From assembly GCA_026874595.1 (NCBI GenBank), contig CM049308.1, positions 74,930,624-74,994,623 of the forward strand: DNA of 64,000 bases, read 5' to 3'. Of the stretch, positions 1-14,720 are shown in pieces; position 1 is the first letter of the stretch, and each line of letters starts with the position of its first letter. The stretch is from Sipunculus nudus (Eukaryota; Annelida; Sipuncula; Golfingiida; Sipunculidae). The position numbers were made by a program, and so were the translations under genes. The notes under the pieces are model-generated. The model searched no databases. It saw only the letters and a program-made list of their open reading frames with translations, and was not told the origin of the DNA.

Positions 1-1223
1 GCGTCCTGGCATGTTGTTTTTTTATCCTAAAAAAGGAAATTTCCTTTTAAAGCCTCTGGCTGCTCCACTGTTATTCTTTTTCACGTATGATATCAGTTTG
101 TTAGTTTCCTTTATTTCGGTGATATGTTTTCCCAGTTCCTCCCCGAACAAGAGGGTGGTCACTGGAGTATCGACTTTGTACAGCTGTTTTAATTCAGGAT
201 TTATTGCCGATTTGAACAGGACCCTTCTCCGCGTATCGAGCTCATGAGAGCTGTCAGCTAGGAGAGCTATTGCTTTGGAGATCGACTGTCTTACAGTAAC
301 TGATGATGGTTCGGCTTCTCCATAAGGCGTCCATAAGGCTAACTAGTTTTGTCAAGCCCTCAATTAGGGTTCACTTTGACAATGTCTAGACGTGGGCAAT
401 ATATGGGTGTCAGACAGTTGTTGGTCGTTATATCTTTCTCTTCCTTGTTCATGCCGCTCTCTAGGATGTTGGTGACAGTGTCTGCCAAATCCTGGTCTTT
501 TGCCGGAGCAGATTTTGACTGTTTGTTTACATACTGCGGCAGACGGATAAGGGCGCCGCCATGATGGCTGGCTCCTGATTAGGCGCCGCCATTTGATTGT
601 GTCCCGTGGTGTCTACGTCACCAGAATCTGTTGCCTCTGCAACTGGGTCGTCTCCCTGCTGGAGGTCCGGTGGGTTATTGTGCTTGAATGGTGTTCGTTC
701 TGCACAATCACTAAGTTTTCCTTCTGAGAGCTCATGATTTCCATATGCGGTCCCATTGGATGGTTCTGCGTCCACATAATCGTCAATGCCCTCGTAATAG
801 GCCGCTTTCAGTTCGGTCACAATGGGGGTCATGTGTGACATCGCATCTGTGAGCGTTTTGAGTTGCTCCTTAATTTCCTCGAGGGTGCGGTTTTCATTGC
901 TTTCCTCGGGGTTGGATTTCAAACTGACGCTGGGTCTCCCAGCTTTCAGGTGTTTGTCATTTGACGTGGAGTCGGAGCTATTGGTTTTTGTACCCCGACT
1001 CTTATCAGCCGCAGGGCTGCTTGCGGAGCTGCTCGCACCGGGTTTCCTCGTTTTGTGATGTTCCGCCTCAGTATGCGCAGCTTTCCTGGTGACGGTGTGC
1101 ATGTCTTTCCTTAGATCGTTGATGTCTCGAATAATTTTCAGAAACTTTGTCCAAACATGTCTGCTTTGCAAGCTCTACGCCGGTTATTGTGGAAGTGTCT
1201 GCACAAAGTTTCTCGTCGGCCAT
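1..1223 (-). pseudogene. Decayed DIRS/Ngaro-like retroelement gag-like ORF, 3' end beyond the window edge
   Basis: Reading the minus strand from an ATG at 1221-1223 gives a protein beginning MADEKLCADTSTITG. It switches frame near 1140, continues as a charged, Ser/Lys-rich segment to about 530, and resumes in other frames towards base 1. The middle part (about 350-510) contains LADTVTNILESGMNKEEKD. The last part (about 30-310) contains RRRVLFKSAINPELK and PVTTLLFGEELGKHI. The pattern of an Arg-rich start, 'L-x-P-x-L-x-x-L' and 'PVT-x-x-LFG' recalls the gag-like first ORF of DIRS-order elements (DIRS1/Ngaro) in aquatic invertebrates; this is family recollection, not a search result. At least three frame changes show it is not functional. 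The reverse transcriptase and tyrosine recombinase would lie to the left, outside the window. A host gene broken by assembly indels is the main alternative. Confidence 0.5.
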
Positions 1224-1916
1224 GACAGTACTGAAGCAGTTGCCTGACCGTGCTCTTCCTCGGAGCAAATAAATCTTCGACAGCTAGTATGTGAACGAGG
1301 CCGTCACGTAGATGTAAAATGGAGAGTATTCTCTTCTATACGACGCCGATGTTGATAGATATTTAATGAGATCAAAAGAGTGACTGCTGCTTCCGGATAA
1401 GCAACGCATGATTATGCTCCGATACGCATGCGCGTTCTCGGTTGATCTCAGGATGCTGCATGAGTCAGTAGAATTGTAAGCCCATGTTGGAGCGCTAGTT
1501 AGTCTTACAGCCATTTCTGTTTATGCGAGTGCGACAACATACGGCAGAATGTCCTCTTTCCCGCATTTCCTACATTCCGTTCGAAAGGCAGGACACTGGC
1601 CATCTCCCACATAGACTTCAACTAGATTTTGATAAAATGACTGGATGCAACCGACGTTTGTCTCTGCGGCCTGTTTTATATGGCAAAGGAAATTCTCCAA
1701 ACTCCATCAATCCCCTTTGCTTGGTTATTATGATGCTGTATACTGACACCTGCACCTTTGTTATAGCGGCGCCAGTCGGTTAGGCCACTAATGGTTGGGT
1801 ATCTTACACGTTGTCAGGGTAGACCTTTTTGTTCTTCTATATGCTGGTTTCCTGTTTCATGATGTCAGTATATTTCTTATGCTAAATATTTATACGAGGT
1901 AGCAGCACATATCAGT

Positions 1917-1993
<77 letters not shown>

Positions 1994-2949
1994 TTATTCA
2001 ACTTGTGTTGATTATTTTGATAATGATTGTTGTTTTACAAAATAATTTTATATTGATTATTTGTTTATATTTAAATCAGTTCTTTTCTGATTACTTTCTT
2101 GATGTAATATTTGTTAAATGGCAATGTAATTTACCTAGAAATAAAACATGAAGTTTTACTCTCTAGTTTGTGTTCTTATCCAAAATTTTTACCGCCTCTT
2201 CCTTATCTTCAACCTACAATTTTATGTTATAGTTTTTTAAAGGTGATCAAACCATAATATGCTATTACAACGGTTGTTTTCTGTATAATAATGCCTCAAT
2301 AAAATTCTCAGTAATATTTTACTCCTTATTCAAAATTTAAATTTTACATTTAGTGTCAGCAAAAATGATTGTTTTTAATATTCAAATGAGAAAGATGATT
2401 GAATATTGCTTTGAGATTTAGCTCCGTTAACTTGCTCTCACTGGGTACTTGAAATGGTCCAATTTAAGTATAATAAGATCGATTGTACAAAATATTCAAT
2501 CAAGACGTATTGCATTGAAAAGAATCCTCAATACTTCACCAGATTTAGAATGATATTTACTTTACGAGCTTAAAATGAATTTAAAAAAACTTTGATTAAT
2601 CTTAAGGGGGGGGGGGGTCTAGGGATGCTACCCTAAGAAACCGGGGATAATTTGTCTTATTTAATCACATTACATTTTACTAATATAAAATACATTAATT
2701 TGTGGCAAATACATTGCAATCCATGGATTGGTCCACCTAATGCAAATAAACTAGATCTCTACCTATGTCTCAGTTAATTACTTGAGATCTTTGATCTACA
2801 GATTTTTCTTTACGATTATCGATTACGATTGCGTGGGTCTGAGTTCCTCCTTAATTTGTGCAGGTTATTCCTTGTAATTTGCTATAAATATAAACTTATT
2901 TTACATGAATTGTGCAAGTAGTTTTATGACTTATCAAGGAACTCTCCAT
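1224..2949. other. Gene-free stretch with a long (AT)n tract
   Basis: No ORF with recognisable protein similarity was seen. It contains a pure (TA)n tract at 1921-1989 and a G homopolymer near 2607-2617, and the rest is AT-rich. Short ORFs at 1284-1514 (minus) and 1523-1783 (plus) have no recognisable domains and are probably chance. Confidence 0.6.
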
Positions 2950-3106
2950 GGCTCGGATGATGGCGGTCAGTAATTTGTAGAGGTCGAGAAAACCGTCGAC
3001 TGTGGACGGGCATCTACAACCCACTCCCATAGCCACACCGGGGATCGAACCCGGGTCGCCAGCGAAGAGAGCTGAGCGTTTTACCCCTCGACTGTCCAGG
3101 CCTCGA
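2950..3106 (-). mobile_element. tRNA-derived SINE (head plus body)
   Basis: On the minus strand a tRNA-like head begins near 3106 with the A-box-like TGGACAGTCGAGG (reverse of 3086-3098). It is followed about 45 bases later by the B box GGTTCGATCCC (reverse of 3041-3051), inside GGGTTCGATCCCCGG. The two boxes together form an internal RNA polymerase III promoter. The sequence does not fold as an intact tRNA with a usable anticodon arm and runs on into about 80 bases of non-tRNA body, so a SINE is more likely than a tRNA gene. The exact 3' end and target duplication were not resolved. Confidence 0.6.
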
Positions 3107-5376
3107 TGAATCTACGAAAGCTTTATACATTACATCATAATGTAGACCCAGCTATAAATCCTTTCCGCTTCACGTTTGAGCGCTCATCTAACCTTGCAGA
3201 TAATCTTCCCGAGTATCAATACATTGGATATATAACCCCGTTAAACTATCAAGCATACTCCAAGTATGTAACACGTGTATAACTTTGTTAAGTTCAAAGG
3301 TAATGTGAATTAAACAGCTAATTCTTAAAACTGAATAGTATTAGACATGCATTAAGGAACACAATGAGTCAAATTAGTTATATGATCGAACTCAAAAAGA
3401 GTATGGAACTTGACATCTCGCATTAAACTGACATAGGGGCGGATTTAGCAGGGCAACCCCTCTTTTTGTGCCTGAATAATATAGAAAATGGAATGAAAAG
3501 CGCTTAATATTGGAAACAGCGATGCAATATGAAGTCTACTTGTTCTTCCGACAGACTTGTTTACCTGAGCCAGGATTCTGAGCCCGCGTGTGACGTTTCC
3601 GTTATCATCAACATGTTAGGATGTGTTGCATTTTAATAGTAATTTTGACACTATTTTTTTTTATAAAAAAAAAAGATTTAACCACAGGTTTAAAATCGAC
3701 GAGCATTGCATTACGGGAAGCTTGCCGCCATCACCCCCCCCCCCCCCCCCTTATCTGAGCGATAATACGGAAAGTTAGATTTAACATATGACTTTGTCAA
3801 TTACGTCATGGAAAACAAATCGGGTGCAACTCTGTCACCTGCAGCTATATTTGTATGGGATTATAAGCCGTTTTCGAGATCCAGCGCAAACAAAAGTAGA
3901 TGAAAATTAAAAATAAAATTGTCGTCCATGGTTTTGCACTACGTTGACTCAAAGGATCCCCTCTCCTCCACCACACACACACCTACAAACACACACACCC
4001 TCGCATTCACAATACAAAATTTCAGTGTGGGAAGAAGTTCATGAAATCGTATTTTCTATTATCTGGAATATCGTGCGGAACCAACAATAATCGCTACCTG
4101 TAGCTACTCGTTTTGCCGGATACGCTCAGAAGGGATCTCACATTATACGTCTTATTTAATATATAGATCTGTATTCACAAATTTCGCATTCCGCATGCCG
4201 GATCATTTTTTGCATGGAATATCAGCTTTTCCCTGTATTCGTCGCTCTAGGTTAATCCAGCCCTGCTAATAGACTAATCGAAAAGCTACTCTGGGATGAC
4301 AATTTAATGTTCCAGGTATATATGCCCAAGAAATTCCTAAAACGGCAGTACCGCTAGGAATTTGCATTAGACTTGGGACTAGTGAAGATTGCCTGTTCAT
4401 GCCCCAACAGAGTCGTCAGATGTTAAAACTGTAGGCCTTCCTGCAACAGAAATACAGGAATTATTCTGAGCCCTGGGAACAGAAACCCTAACATCCGAGT
4501 ATAGCATCTACCAGTGTAAATATGCATGCTTCTGCTTGACAGTTATTCATTTGAAAAGGTACCTCGCACACGATTCATCAAACAGTATAATTACGATTAC
4601 ATTTCGAGAGAAGAGGCAATCAACTCAAATAGAAACCGTTTTTGTACATTCTCCGGTAAACTAAACAACAGGGGATCGAGATATAGCCGTGACAACACGA
4701 CTCGGTATAGGCACATATTGGCCTTGTAAGCCTATATCTTTAGTCGTGATACAAGCCATATCGAGGAATGCATCGCAGGGGGGCTTCCTTCATGTAGCAT
4801 TCATCTTGTTTTTATACAGTCCATTATCTAAACATTGGGCTACGGATGATGAATTAACACCAAAAAAAAAATGTGAACTCACAGCCGAAACTGAAACTCC
4901 GTCTCTATGGTAACGAGCCATTTCCAGTATAGAGTACAAGTTGGCTGCGTCCAGTAACGAATGCCAGCCATGCTTGTATTCATGCGGTCAGAAATTAAAC
5001 AAACATGCGGAGGAATTTACCAATATGCTGAGTTAAAACGGAATTTTTCTCGTTCATGTTTGATGTTGTCAGAAAGTATACTTAAACAGCTTACGGTCTG
5101 GTCTATGTTAAGTGACAGCGTACTTGTGGGCCATGAGACGTTGTCAGACATGACGAAAATATTTGAACCATCATAGCGCCTTAAAGTGCGTTCCTGAATG
5201 CAGTACACTGACAGAGGGCGAAATGGCGCTACGGATCGAGAGGGAAGGGGTTGCGCCCCCCGCACCCACCCACCCATCGTCCCAACCCCCCTTTTAGTCG
5301 CAGCAATCTTTATGGGGCTTCAAACCAAGCCCACCCTGTTTTTCGGACCGGAAGAAGTTTAAAGGTTTCATCATTA
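3107..5376. other. Gene-free stretch
   Basis: No supportable gene. Landmarks are a T9/A10 self-complementary patch near 3654-3674, a C homopolymer near 3735-3751, and a CA-rich segment near 3970-4010. The ORFs of 67-86 codons here show no domains or codon bias. Confidence 0.6.
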
Positions 5377-5665
5377 GGCCCCAAAAAAATAAAAGGTATG
5401 CTTCTCAGGCACCGCCCGCGTCAATTTTAATTCCCCGCATCAAAAATTTTTATTTCGATTTTTATCTTTCAAGAAGATAAATAATACAATTTATGCAGTG
5501 TTTTTACCTGTTTATCGTAAAAATTTGTTATTTTCATGCTTTTCCCTGATCAAATGACATTTTTATCGAAACTTACAAAAATAAGTAAAAAATAAAATAC
5601 CGCCCGCCCGCACTGATTTCTCAAAAAAAGTGCCTGAGAACCATACCTTTTTTATTTTTTTGGCC
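5377..5665. mobile_element. 289-bp MITE with ~38-bp terminal inverted repeats
   Basis: The left end begins GGCCCCAAAAAAATAAAAGG and continues to CTCAGGCAC. The right end, reversed, reads GGCCAAAAAAATAAAAAAGG and continues to the same CTCAGGCAC, so the termini are inverted repeats of about 38 bp with a few mismatches. Just inside both ends lie CG-rich runs (CGCCCGC). The element is flanked by TTA on each side (5374-5376 and 5666-5668), consistent with a 3-bp target duplication (TA or TTA). There is no coding capacity, so this is a non-autonomous DNA transposon. The superfamily is not determinable by eye. Confidence 0.8.
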
Positions 5666-5825
5666 TTAGTCTTCCTGGATTGGACCCCTCAATTTCCAAA
5701 ATCCTGGATCCGGCCTTGTTAAATCATACAAGCTGTGCATACAGTTGTCCCAACGGAGACCCTGGTCTAACAACCAGCGACATGTGTTACTATTAAAAAA
5801 CATTCATTTCTGTGGTCCACATTCA

Positions 5826-5828
<3 letters not shown>

Positions 5829-5877
<49 letters not shown>
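5829..5877. repeat. (AT)n microsatellite
   Basis: Uninterrupted AT dinucleotides of about 49 bp. They account for the spurious Tyr-Ile ORFs on both strands here. The tract lies at the left border of the first tubulin repeat unit. Confidence 0.95.
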
Positions 5878-5879
<2 letters not shown>

Positions 5880-6029
5880 CCTGGCCAAGGAGGTCCCGTA
5901 CCAGATGAACCTCGCCTGCATGCATGCTCTTTGGCTTATCCGTTGATATTGTGTATAGAACGGTTGTGTACGCGAGCATTAATAACAACAGGCCTGGGCA
6001 GGTCCAAGTAATTATGAATCATCTGAAAT

Positions 6030-6670
6030 ATTTGTGAACTGTGAAACCTGATGCTGTGCAAAATGATTGATTGTTCCCGTTAACTGTGATGTAACAAGGC
6101 CTTACCCGTCTGCGTTGCCAGTAACTCAATTCGGTACAGACTGGTACCTTTAGGAAAATATACAAATTATTAATTCTCTCTGCCCCTCGTATTCTCTAAT
6201 GAAATGCAAAGCGCTTTTATTTCATTTCAGTGCTTAAGGTATCATTATTGTTTGAAAACCCTATATCTAAATTCAGTCCAAATGTGGTTTATATTCATAT
6301 TAGACCCTATAAAGTATACATTATTTTAAACCTGGTACAGTGATCTTTCTGATAGTTTACATCTTTTTGAATTTTTCACTCATGTTCACTTGATTTTGTC
6401 ATGTTAAAAAAATTTCCATTAAAAAGCGGATTATAGTTACTGGGGACTTAAAAAATTGTACCTTTTAAAAAAATTTAATTCGTTTAAAATGTTACAAAAT
6501 TAGAGAGAGAGATTCAAACACAAATACACATCCAATAGAGCACAATGATTAAAATTACCGCATAACTTATACCTGTACATAAATAAATATTTGGTGCAAG
6601 ATTTATATACAGAGAAGAATATAAATACATCATTCTATCTCTTAGTTTAACCTCGCCCCAGTGGAACACC

Positions 6671-6711
<41 letters not shown>

Positions 6712-6944
6712 CCCCTTTTCTCTCTTTTTCATATGTCATATATGTGTATACATTTATAAATATATGTGTATGTACATACTAAATACCAGTTCTATATTAC
6801 AAGGCTTATGACATAACAAAAGACGTTAGTAGTCGTTTGTACACGCTGAATTATTCGCCTGAATGGAGAGGGGTCGTATAAAGACAAACGGAAAGGACAC
6901 AGTCAGTCAAATTTACACCAGCCACAAAAAAATACATGTTCCCA

Positions 6945-6991
<47 letters not shown>

Positions 6992-7231
6992 TTACTATTT
7001 CTTAAGTATGTTACTCATATATGACTGGAGAATTCCTACTCATTCTATGTTCTTAAATTAATCGAAGGGTAGAACAGTGTTCACAACGTCGTGTTTACCA
7101 ATACATTTTTCATGTTACTCTACATAATTACCCATCATACTTTGGAGACGGCCCCCTTAATGCGTTCCGGTCGGCAGAACAAGGATCAGTCACACATCGG
7201 ATCAGTCACACATCGGCAGCGCGGAGGCTGG
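6030..7231. repeat. 5' flank of tubulin unit A, shared with units B and C and (inverted) with D and E
   Basis: Starting at about 6037 (GTGAACTGTGAAACCTG) the sequence matches 11561 onward in unit B. The part around 6500-6900 matches 16600-16920 and 28080-28390. The segment at 6800-6890 is also recognisable in reverse in D and E (around 43260-43340 and 53920-54000). Compared with B and C it lacks the whole repeat-array block and the dispersed repeat before the promoter. It contains a CT tract near 6670-6720 and an (AT)n tract near 6949-6987. No gene is seen in it. Confidence 0.75.
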
Positions 7232-7508
7232 GTTATCATGACATGTATTCATACGCTGCGTGGGGAGAAAGTAGTTCCTAATAATATTATTACCGCTGCA
7301 GTAAAATAAATAGTGTCGTTGCTAAGGAACTATAGGTACGTAAACCAACCAAAGATAAACATAGTGAAACCCTGGCGGAAATATACAACACTGAGTGATA
7401 CGTCCCGATTTTATTATAAATACCCGACGGTCACCAGCGAAGGACAAGAACTTATCAAACCTGAGATACAAGTGGAGTCGTGGGCATTACAACAAGAAAC
7501 CATTCAAC
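7232..7508 (+). promoter_or_regulatory. Promoter and 5'UTR of beta-tubulin A: TATA box and two X-box-like motifs
   Basis: TATAAATA is at 7415-7422, 87 bp before the ATG. GTTGCTAAGGAAC at 7318-7330 resembles a 13-bp RFX X-box (GTTGCY-N-RGNAAC). A more decayed match, GTTATCATGACATG, is at 7232-7245. The same motifs occur at near-identical distances before the other four genes, which supports function. The start site is presumably about 30 bp after the TATA box. That RFX binds here is inferred. Confidence 0.65.
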
Positions 7509-10431
<2,923 letters not shown>

Positions 10432-11554
10432 AATAGTGAAGAAACAAAAAATGCAAGCCTCGAATATTCGGCTCATGTTCTCAGATTCGTGCATTTGGGA
10501 CTGTTCCTTGCAAACGTTTCTGGATCCGGATCATGTGCAAGAACAACACCAAAATCTAATCGATTCTTCATTGGCCTACGCACACACAAACACACACACG
10601 GGGAATAACGCTTACCCTCCACATCAAATCATAACATCAACAGAAAAAAAGCTACGTTTCGCTTGAAAAACCTGGTTCGCCTCATGTCTACTTTTACGGA
10701 CAATTTGCTTCTGCGGTGCGTGCATACGCATTCAACCGCGGATCTGGACACGTCTTGTTCGTCTTTTACCTCGTTTCCCAATATTTCACCTCTTCCAAGT
10801 GCGCTCCTGTACATTTCCATAATAGTTTCTGATTACATGATCCGATTGACAGAATCGTATCCATGGCTGTGCTCTGAAGCGCACTCTGCACCGCACAATT
10901 AGACTCATTCTTACTTATTTTTTTGTGCGCATCCGCGTCTGTAAAAAGTTTCCATATGACTTTGCTATATTAATTTGAGACAATTCTTGAAAGCATCTAT
11001 CTAATATCAAGGAAATGCCATTTTTTCAATTTGGAGCCGTCCTTCATAAAGGCGGCATGTCATCATCTGTGAATTTCTAGTTCAAGAAAATGTTCATCAA
11101 GATGATAATGCAATAAAACATGCTTTTCATATTTTCACAAGTGTTTGATAGTCAATTATATATGTGCATTAGTCGAATTACATATTTCACCATTGATTGG
11201 TCATTTGTAGATTTGGCAATTAAGTTGGGTCAAAGTGGTACTAAAGAATTCGAAAGATACCTCTAGAAAAATGAAAATGTCTATTTTTTTCATCCTTTGA
11301 AACTATTTTTTATACAGCGAGTGTCACAAAATTTCATGGAGCATTTTGAGTTATTTCAAAATAAGGAACTTCATGTAATTTGCATAATCTTAGACATGAA
11401 TTTGCCGGTAGAATATTGGTTACATAATAATGATTCTGTTTTCATCAAGACAGGCCATTTGTGCATCATCTAATTTTGTTCCCTTTGTTTCCTGTATGAT
11501 GTCACACACTTGAAATTAATGAATTATTGAGATAATATGTATCGTGACAGTCTA
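10432..11554. other. 3'UTR and downstream flank of copy A
   Basis: Strongly similar to the region after copy B (21237 onward) but not to that after copy C. It includes the 19-base motif AATCGATTCTTCATTGGCC at 10558-10576, also found in intron 2 of copies B and D, and AATAAA at 11112-11117, the probable polyadenylation signal. The small ORFs have no recognisable domain. Confidence 0.65.
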
Positions 11555-11699
11555 TCCTTTGTGAACTGTGAAACCTGTTTCTGTGCAAAATGACTGATTG
11601 TTCCGTTAACTGTTATGTAACAAAGACTTACCCCTGTGCGTTGCCAGAAACTCAGGTACAGACTGGTAAAGCGCAAAGCGCTTTTTTCATTAATGTGCT

Positions 11700-13189
11700 T
11701 CAGATGCATAATTTTAGCCAACCTGTGAGCTTATGCGGTGGTGCCGCGTCGTCCGTCCGCCGTCCGATATCCGCCGTCCACCGTCGTCCGTACGTTAACT
11801 CATGCTATCTCAGAAACCGTCAGAGCTAGCAGTTCCAAATTGCATGTAAGATTCAGTCACATGTCAAACGTGATCGAGTTGAGCATATTTTTTTTGTTTC
11901 TGCATAACTTCGATTTTATAGGGGAAAAGCTTAAAAAGCCTTAAAAATCTTCTTCTCCGATATTGTCAAGCCAAATTGTCCAATATTTCACAGAATTAAT
12001 CCCAGAAACAACCTCTCTCAAGATTGTTCAAATGGTTCCAGTTCGGTGATTTTTTACTGAGTTTCACGAAATTGAACTTAGTCATCTGTCCAAAAAAGCA
12101 TAATATAATTTCAGTCTCAGAAACGGTTGGAGCTATCATCACCATATTTTATGCCAATGTTGATCCTATGAGTCATATCTGAAATTGAGGTATTGATGGC
12201 GCCACCTGCATCGGCTTTTTTGGATGGGGGTCATCAGTGCCTGTATCATACTAAGGGCTACAAAAAAAAAACTTCTTCACTGAAGCCATCTGGCCAAATT
12301 GTTTAATATCACACAGAAATGATCCTAGGGTAGTGCTTTATGAAGTTTGTTCAATGGTCTCTGTTCAGTGTCTTTTGGCTGAGTTATGGGAAGCTAAATT
12401 TAGTCATATGCCATAACAGCCCGTTTTAGCTCAGTGGCTACGAAGGACTTCTCCTCAAAAACCACTGGGCCAAATTCTTAAATCTCACATATTTATTATC
12501 CTTGTTAATTCCAGGTTGGTGAAATGGTTTTGGTTCAGTAAGTTTTGGCTGAGTTACGGGAAGCTGAACATAGCCAGTTTGCTGTATCTTCTTATATGAG
12601 CTATAAACCTGCAATACGTTTATCGACTGACGCCACTGAAGCCAATTTGTTTAATATTTTACAAGAATAATCCCCACAATATTTCTTATAATTGTCTTTC
12701 ATGGATCCACATGAATGATTTTTGGGTGAATTATGGAAATTGAATTGAGTAATTTTACCCAATATGTAAGCGGTGTGAAGTAGTTACACTTTGCCTGGCA
12801 CCAGTTGATCAGCATCCATTACATTATGCCACTAGACATTTAGATTTCAGGTTAACTATGGTTAATATTGACAAGAATGTTTTTAAAAGCTATAAAAAAA
12901 TAGATTTATAATTTAAATTGGTCATTATACCAGGCAAACTTAACAAACATGAGTTTTTATTTCCCTGTGGCTATATAAAGATGGCTATACATGGAATATG
13001 AATAATTGGTATCCATACTCAACTTAATTCAAGAATTTGCCATCAGTGAGATGTATCTGTATTATAACTTTGCATTCAGTGTGCATCTGTAATATTTTTT
13101 TCATATATTCCTTATTTCTTTTTTTAATAAAAAGTCAGCTAAGAAGCATTTTGCTGGTTCATCCATCTTTGAAAGTTTTCTCGTAATCT
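11700..13189. repeat. Diverged ~170-bp repeats in unit B
   Basis: Degenerate copies share the phrases 'AAATTGTTTAATATTTCACA' (variants near 11975, 12296, 12473, 12645) and 'TTGGCTGAGTTACGGGAAGC' (variants near 12378, 12548), spaced about 170-180 bp where adjacent. The block is preceded by a GTCGTCCGTCCGCCGTCC-type GC-rich stretch at 11740-11790. The same block lies at about 23140-24100 in unit C and is missing from unit A. From 12830 to 13189 there is AT-rich spacer with no recognisable gene. Confidence 0.6.
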
Positions 13190-14720
13190 ATTTATATGTG
13201 TGCTTTGGGTGAAATTGCTCATAACTCAGCAGTGGGTCAAGGTATAAGTCTGAAATATTGCATGTTCATCGTTTTCGGGAAATTTTTCTCGGAAACCTGA
13301 CAGGTGGCGCCACTAACCTTTCTGTTTTTGTTTCAGAAAAATTAAGGCTTTTTTCTCAGGAGTGATTTTTAGTATTGCCCTGAAATTGTGTATATCCATT
13401 CATCTTGTTGTGTTTAAGACTGATGGCGCCATCTGCAATAGTTTTCCCATGGCGTCCATTCGTACATGTGCTTCGGGTGAAATTGCTTATATCTCAGCAG
13501 TGGGTCAGGGTATTGGTCTGAAATTTTACATGTTAATCCATGTTGGGAAGTTTTCTTGGAAACAGGACAGGTGGCGCCACTTACCTTCCTATTTACGTTG
13601 AAAAATAAATGCCCTTTTCTCAGATTTGATTTGTAGTATTAGCCGGAATTTTTGTATATTCAAAGATCTTGGACTCCTCCATCTTGTACTCAAGACTGTT
13701 GGTGCCATCTGCAATTGTTTTCCTGTGGCGTCCATCCGTACATGTGCTTTTTGCGAAATTGCTTATCTCAGGAGTGGCTCAAGGTTGGTCTGAAATTTGG
13801 CATGTTCATCCATCTTGGAAAATTTTTACGTACAACAGACAGGTGGCGCCAAATTACCCTTCCTTTTTTGTAGAATAAATTAATGCCCTTTTCTAAGGTA
13901 TGATTCGCAGTATTGGACTGAAATTGTGCATGTCCATAAAACTTGGACTCCTCTATCTTGTACTCAAGACTAGTGGCGCCATCTACAATCGTTTTCCTGT
14001 AGCGTCTAATCGTACATGTACTTTGGGTGAAAATTGCTCATACTCAGGAGTCGGTCAAGGTATCGGTCTGAATTTGGGATTTTCATCCATCTTGGAAAGT
14101 TTTCTTGGAAACCAGAAAGGTGGCGCCACTTACCTTTCTGTTTACATTACAAAAATTAATGCCCTTTTCTCAGGATTGATTTGTAGGATTAGCCTGAAAT
14201 TGTGTATATCCAAAGATCTTGGACTCCTCCATCTTGTACTCAAGACTAGTGGTGCCATCTGCAATCGTTTTCCTGTGGCGTCCATCTGTTCATGTGCTTT
14301 TGGTGAATTGCTCATCTCAGGAGTGAGTCAAGGTTTGGTCTGAAATTTGGCATGTTCATCCATCTTGGAAAATTTTCTCGTAAAGCAGACAGGTGGCGCC
14401 ACTTACCTTTCCTTTTTCTTAGAATAAAATAATGCCCTTTTCTCAGGTATGATTAACAGTATTGGCCTGAAATTGTGCATATCCATAACGCTTGGACTCC
14501 TCCATCTTATACTCAAGACTAATGGCGCCATCTACAGTCGTTTTCACGTGGCGTCTATTCGTATTTGTGCTTTGGGTGAAAATTACTCATATCTCAGGAG
14601 TCGGTCAAGGTTTCGGTTTGATATTTTGCATGTTTATTCATCTTGGAAAGTTTTTTTCGTAAACCAGACAGGTGGCGCCACTTACCTTTCTGCTTTTGTT
14701 AAATGAATTATTGCCCTTTT
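13190..14720. repeat. Six-copy tandem array, ~272-bp monomer, unit B
   Basis: Successive copies are marked by CAGGTGGCGCCACTTACC or close variants starting near 13301, 13568, 13840, 14117, 14390 and 14669 (spacings 267-279 bp). Each monomer also carries a GTGGCGTCCATCCGTACATG-like stretch and CATGTTCATCCATCTTGG. The long ORFs across it (such as 13900-14343) are repeats of one monomer reading and are not taken as genes, because the monomer length is not a multiple of three. Confidence 0.85.

Noticed and set aside
3031-3106. Functional tRNA gene
   Set aside because: A and B boxes are present, but the cloverleaf and anticodon arm are not convincing and the sequence continues into a non-tRNA body; a SINE fits better.
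5745-6011. ORFs with Tyr-Ile repeats over AT tracts (also at 17424, 28752, 57827)
   Set aside because: Products of reading through (AT)n microsatellites.
13900-14343. 147-codon ORF in the 272-bp array
   Set aside because: Crosses monomer boundaries, the monomer is not a multiple of three, and other copies have stops in this frame.
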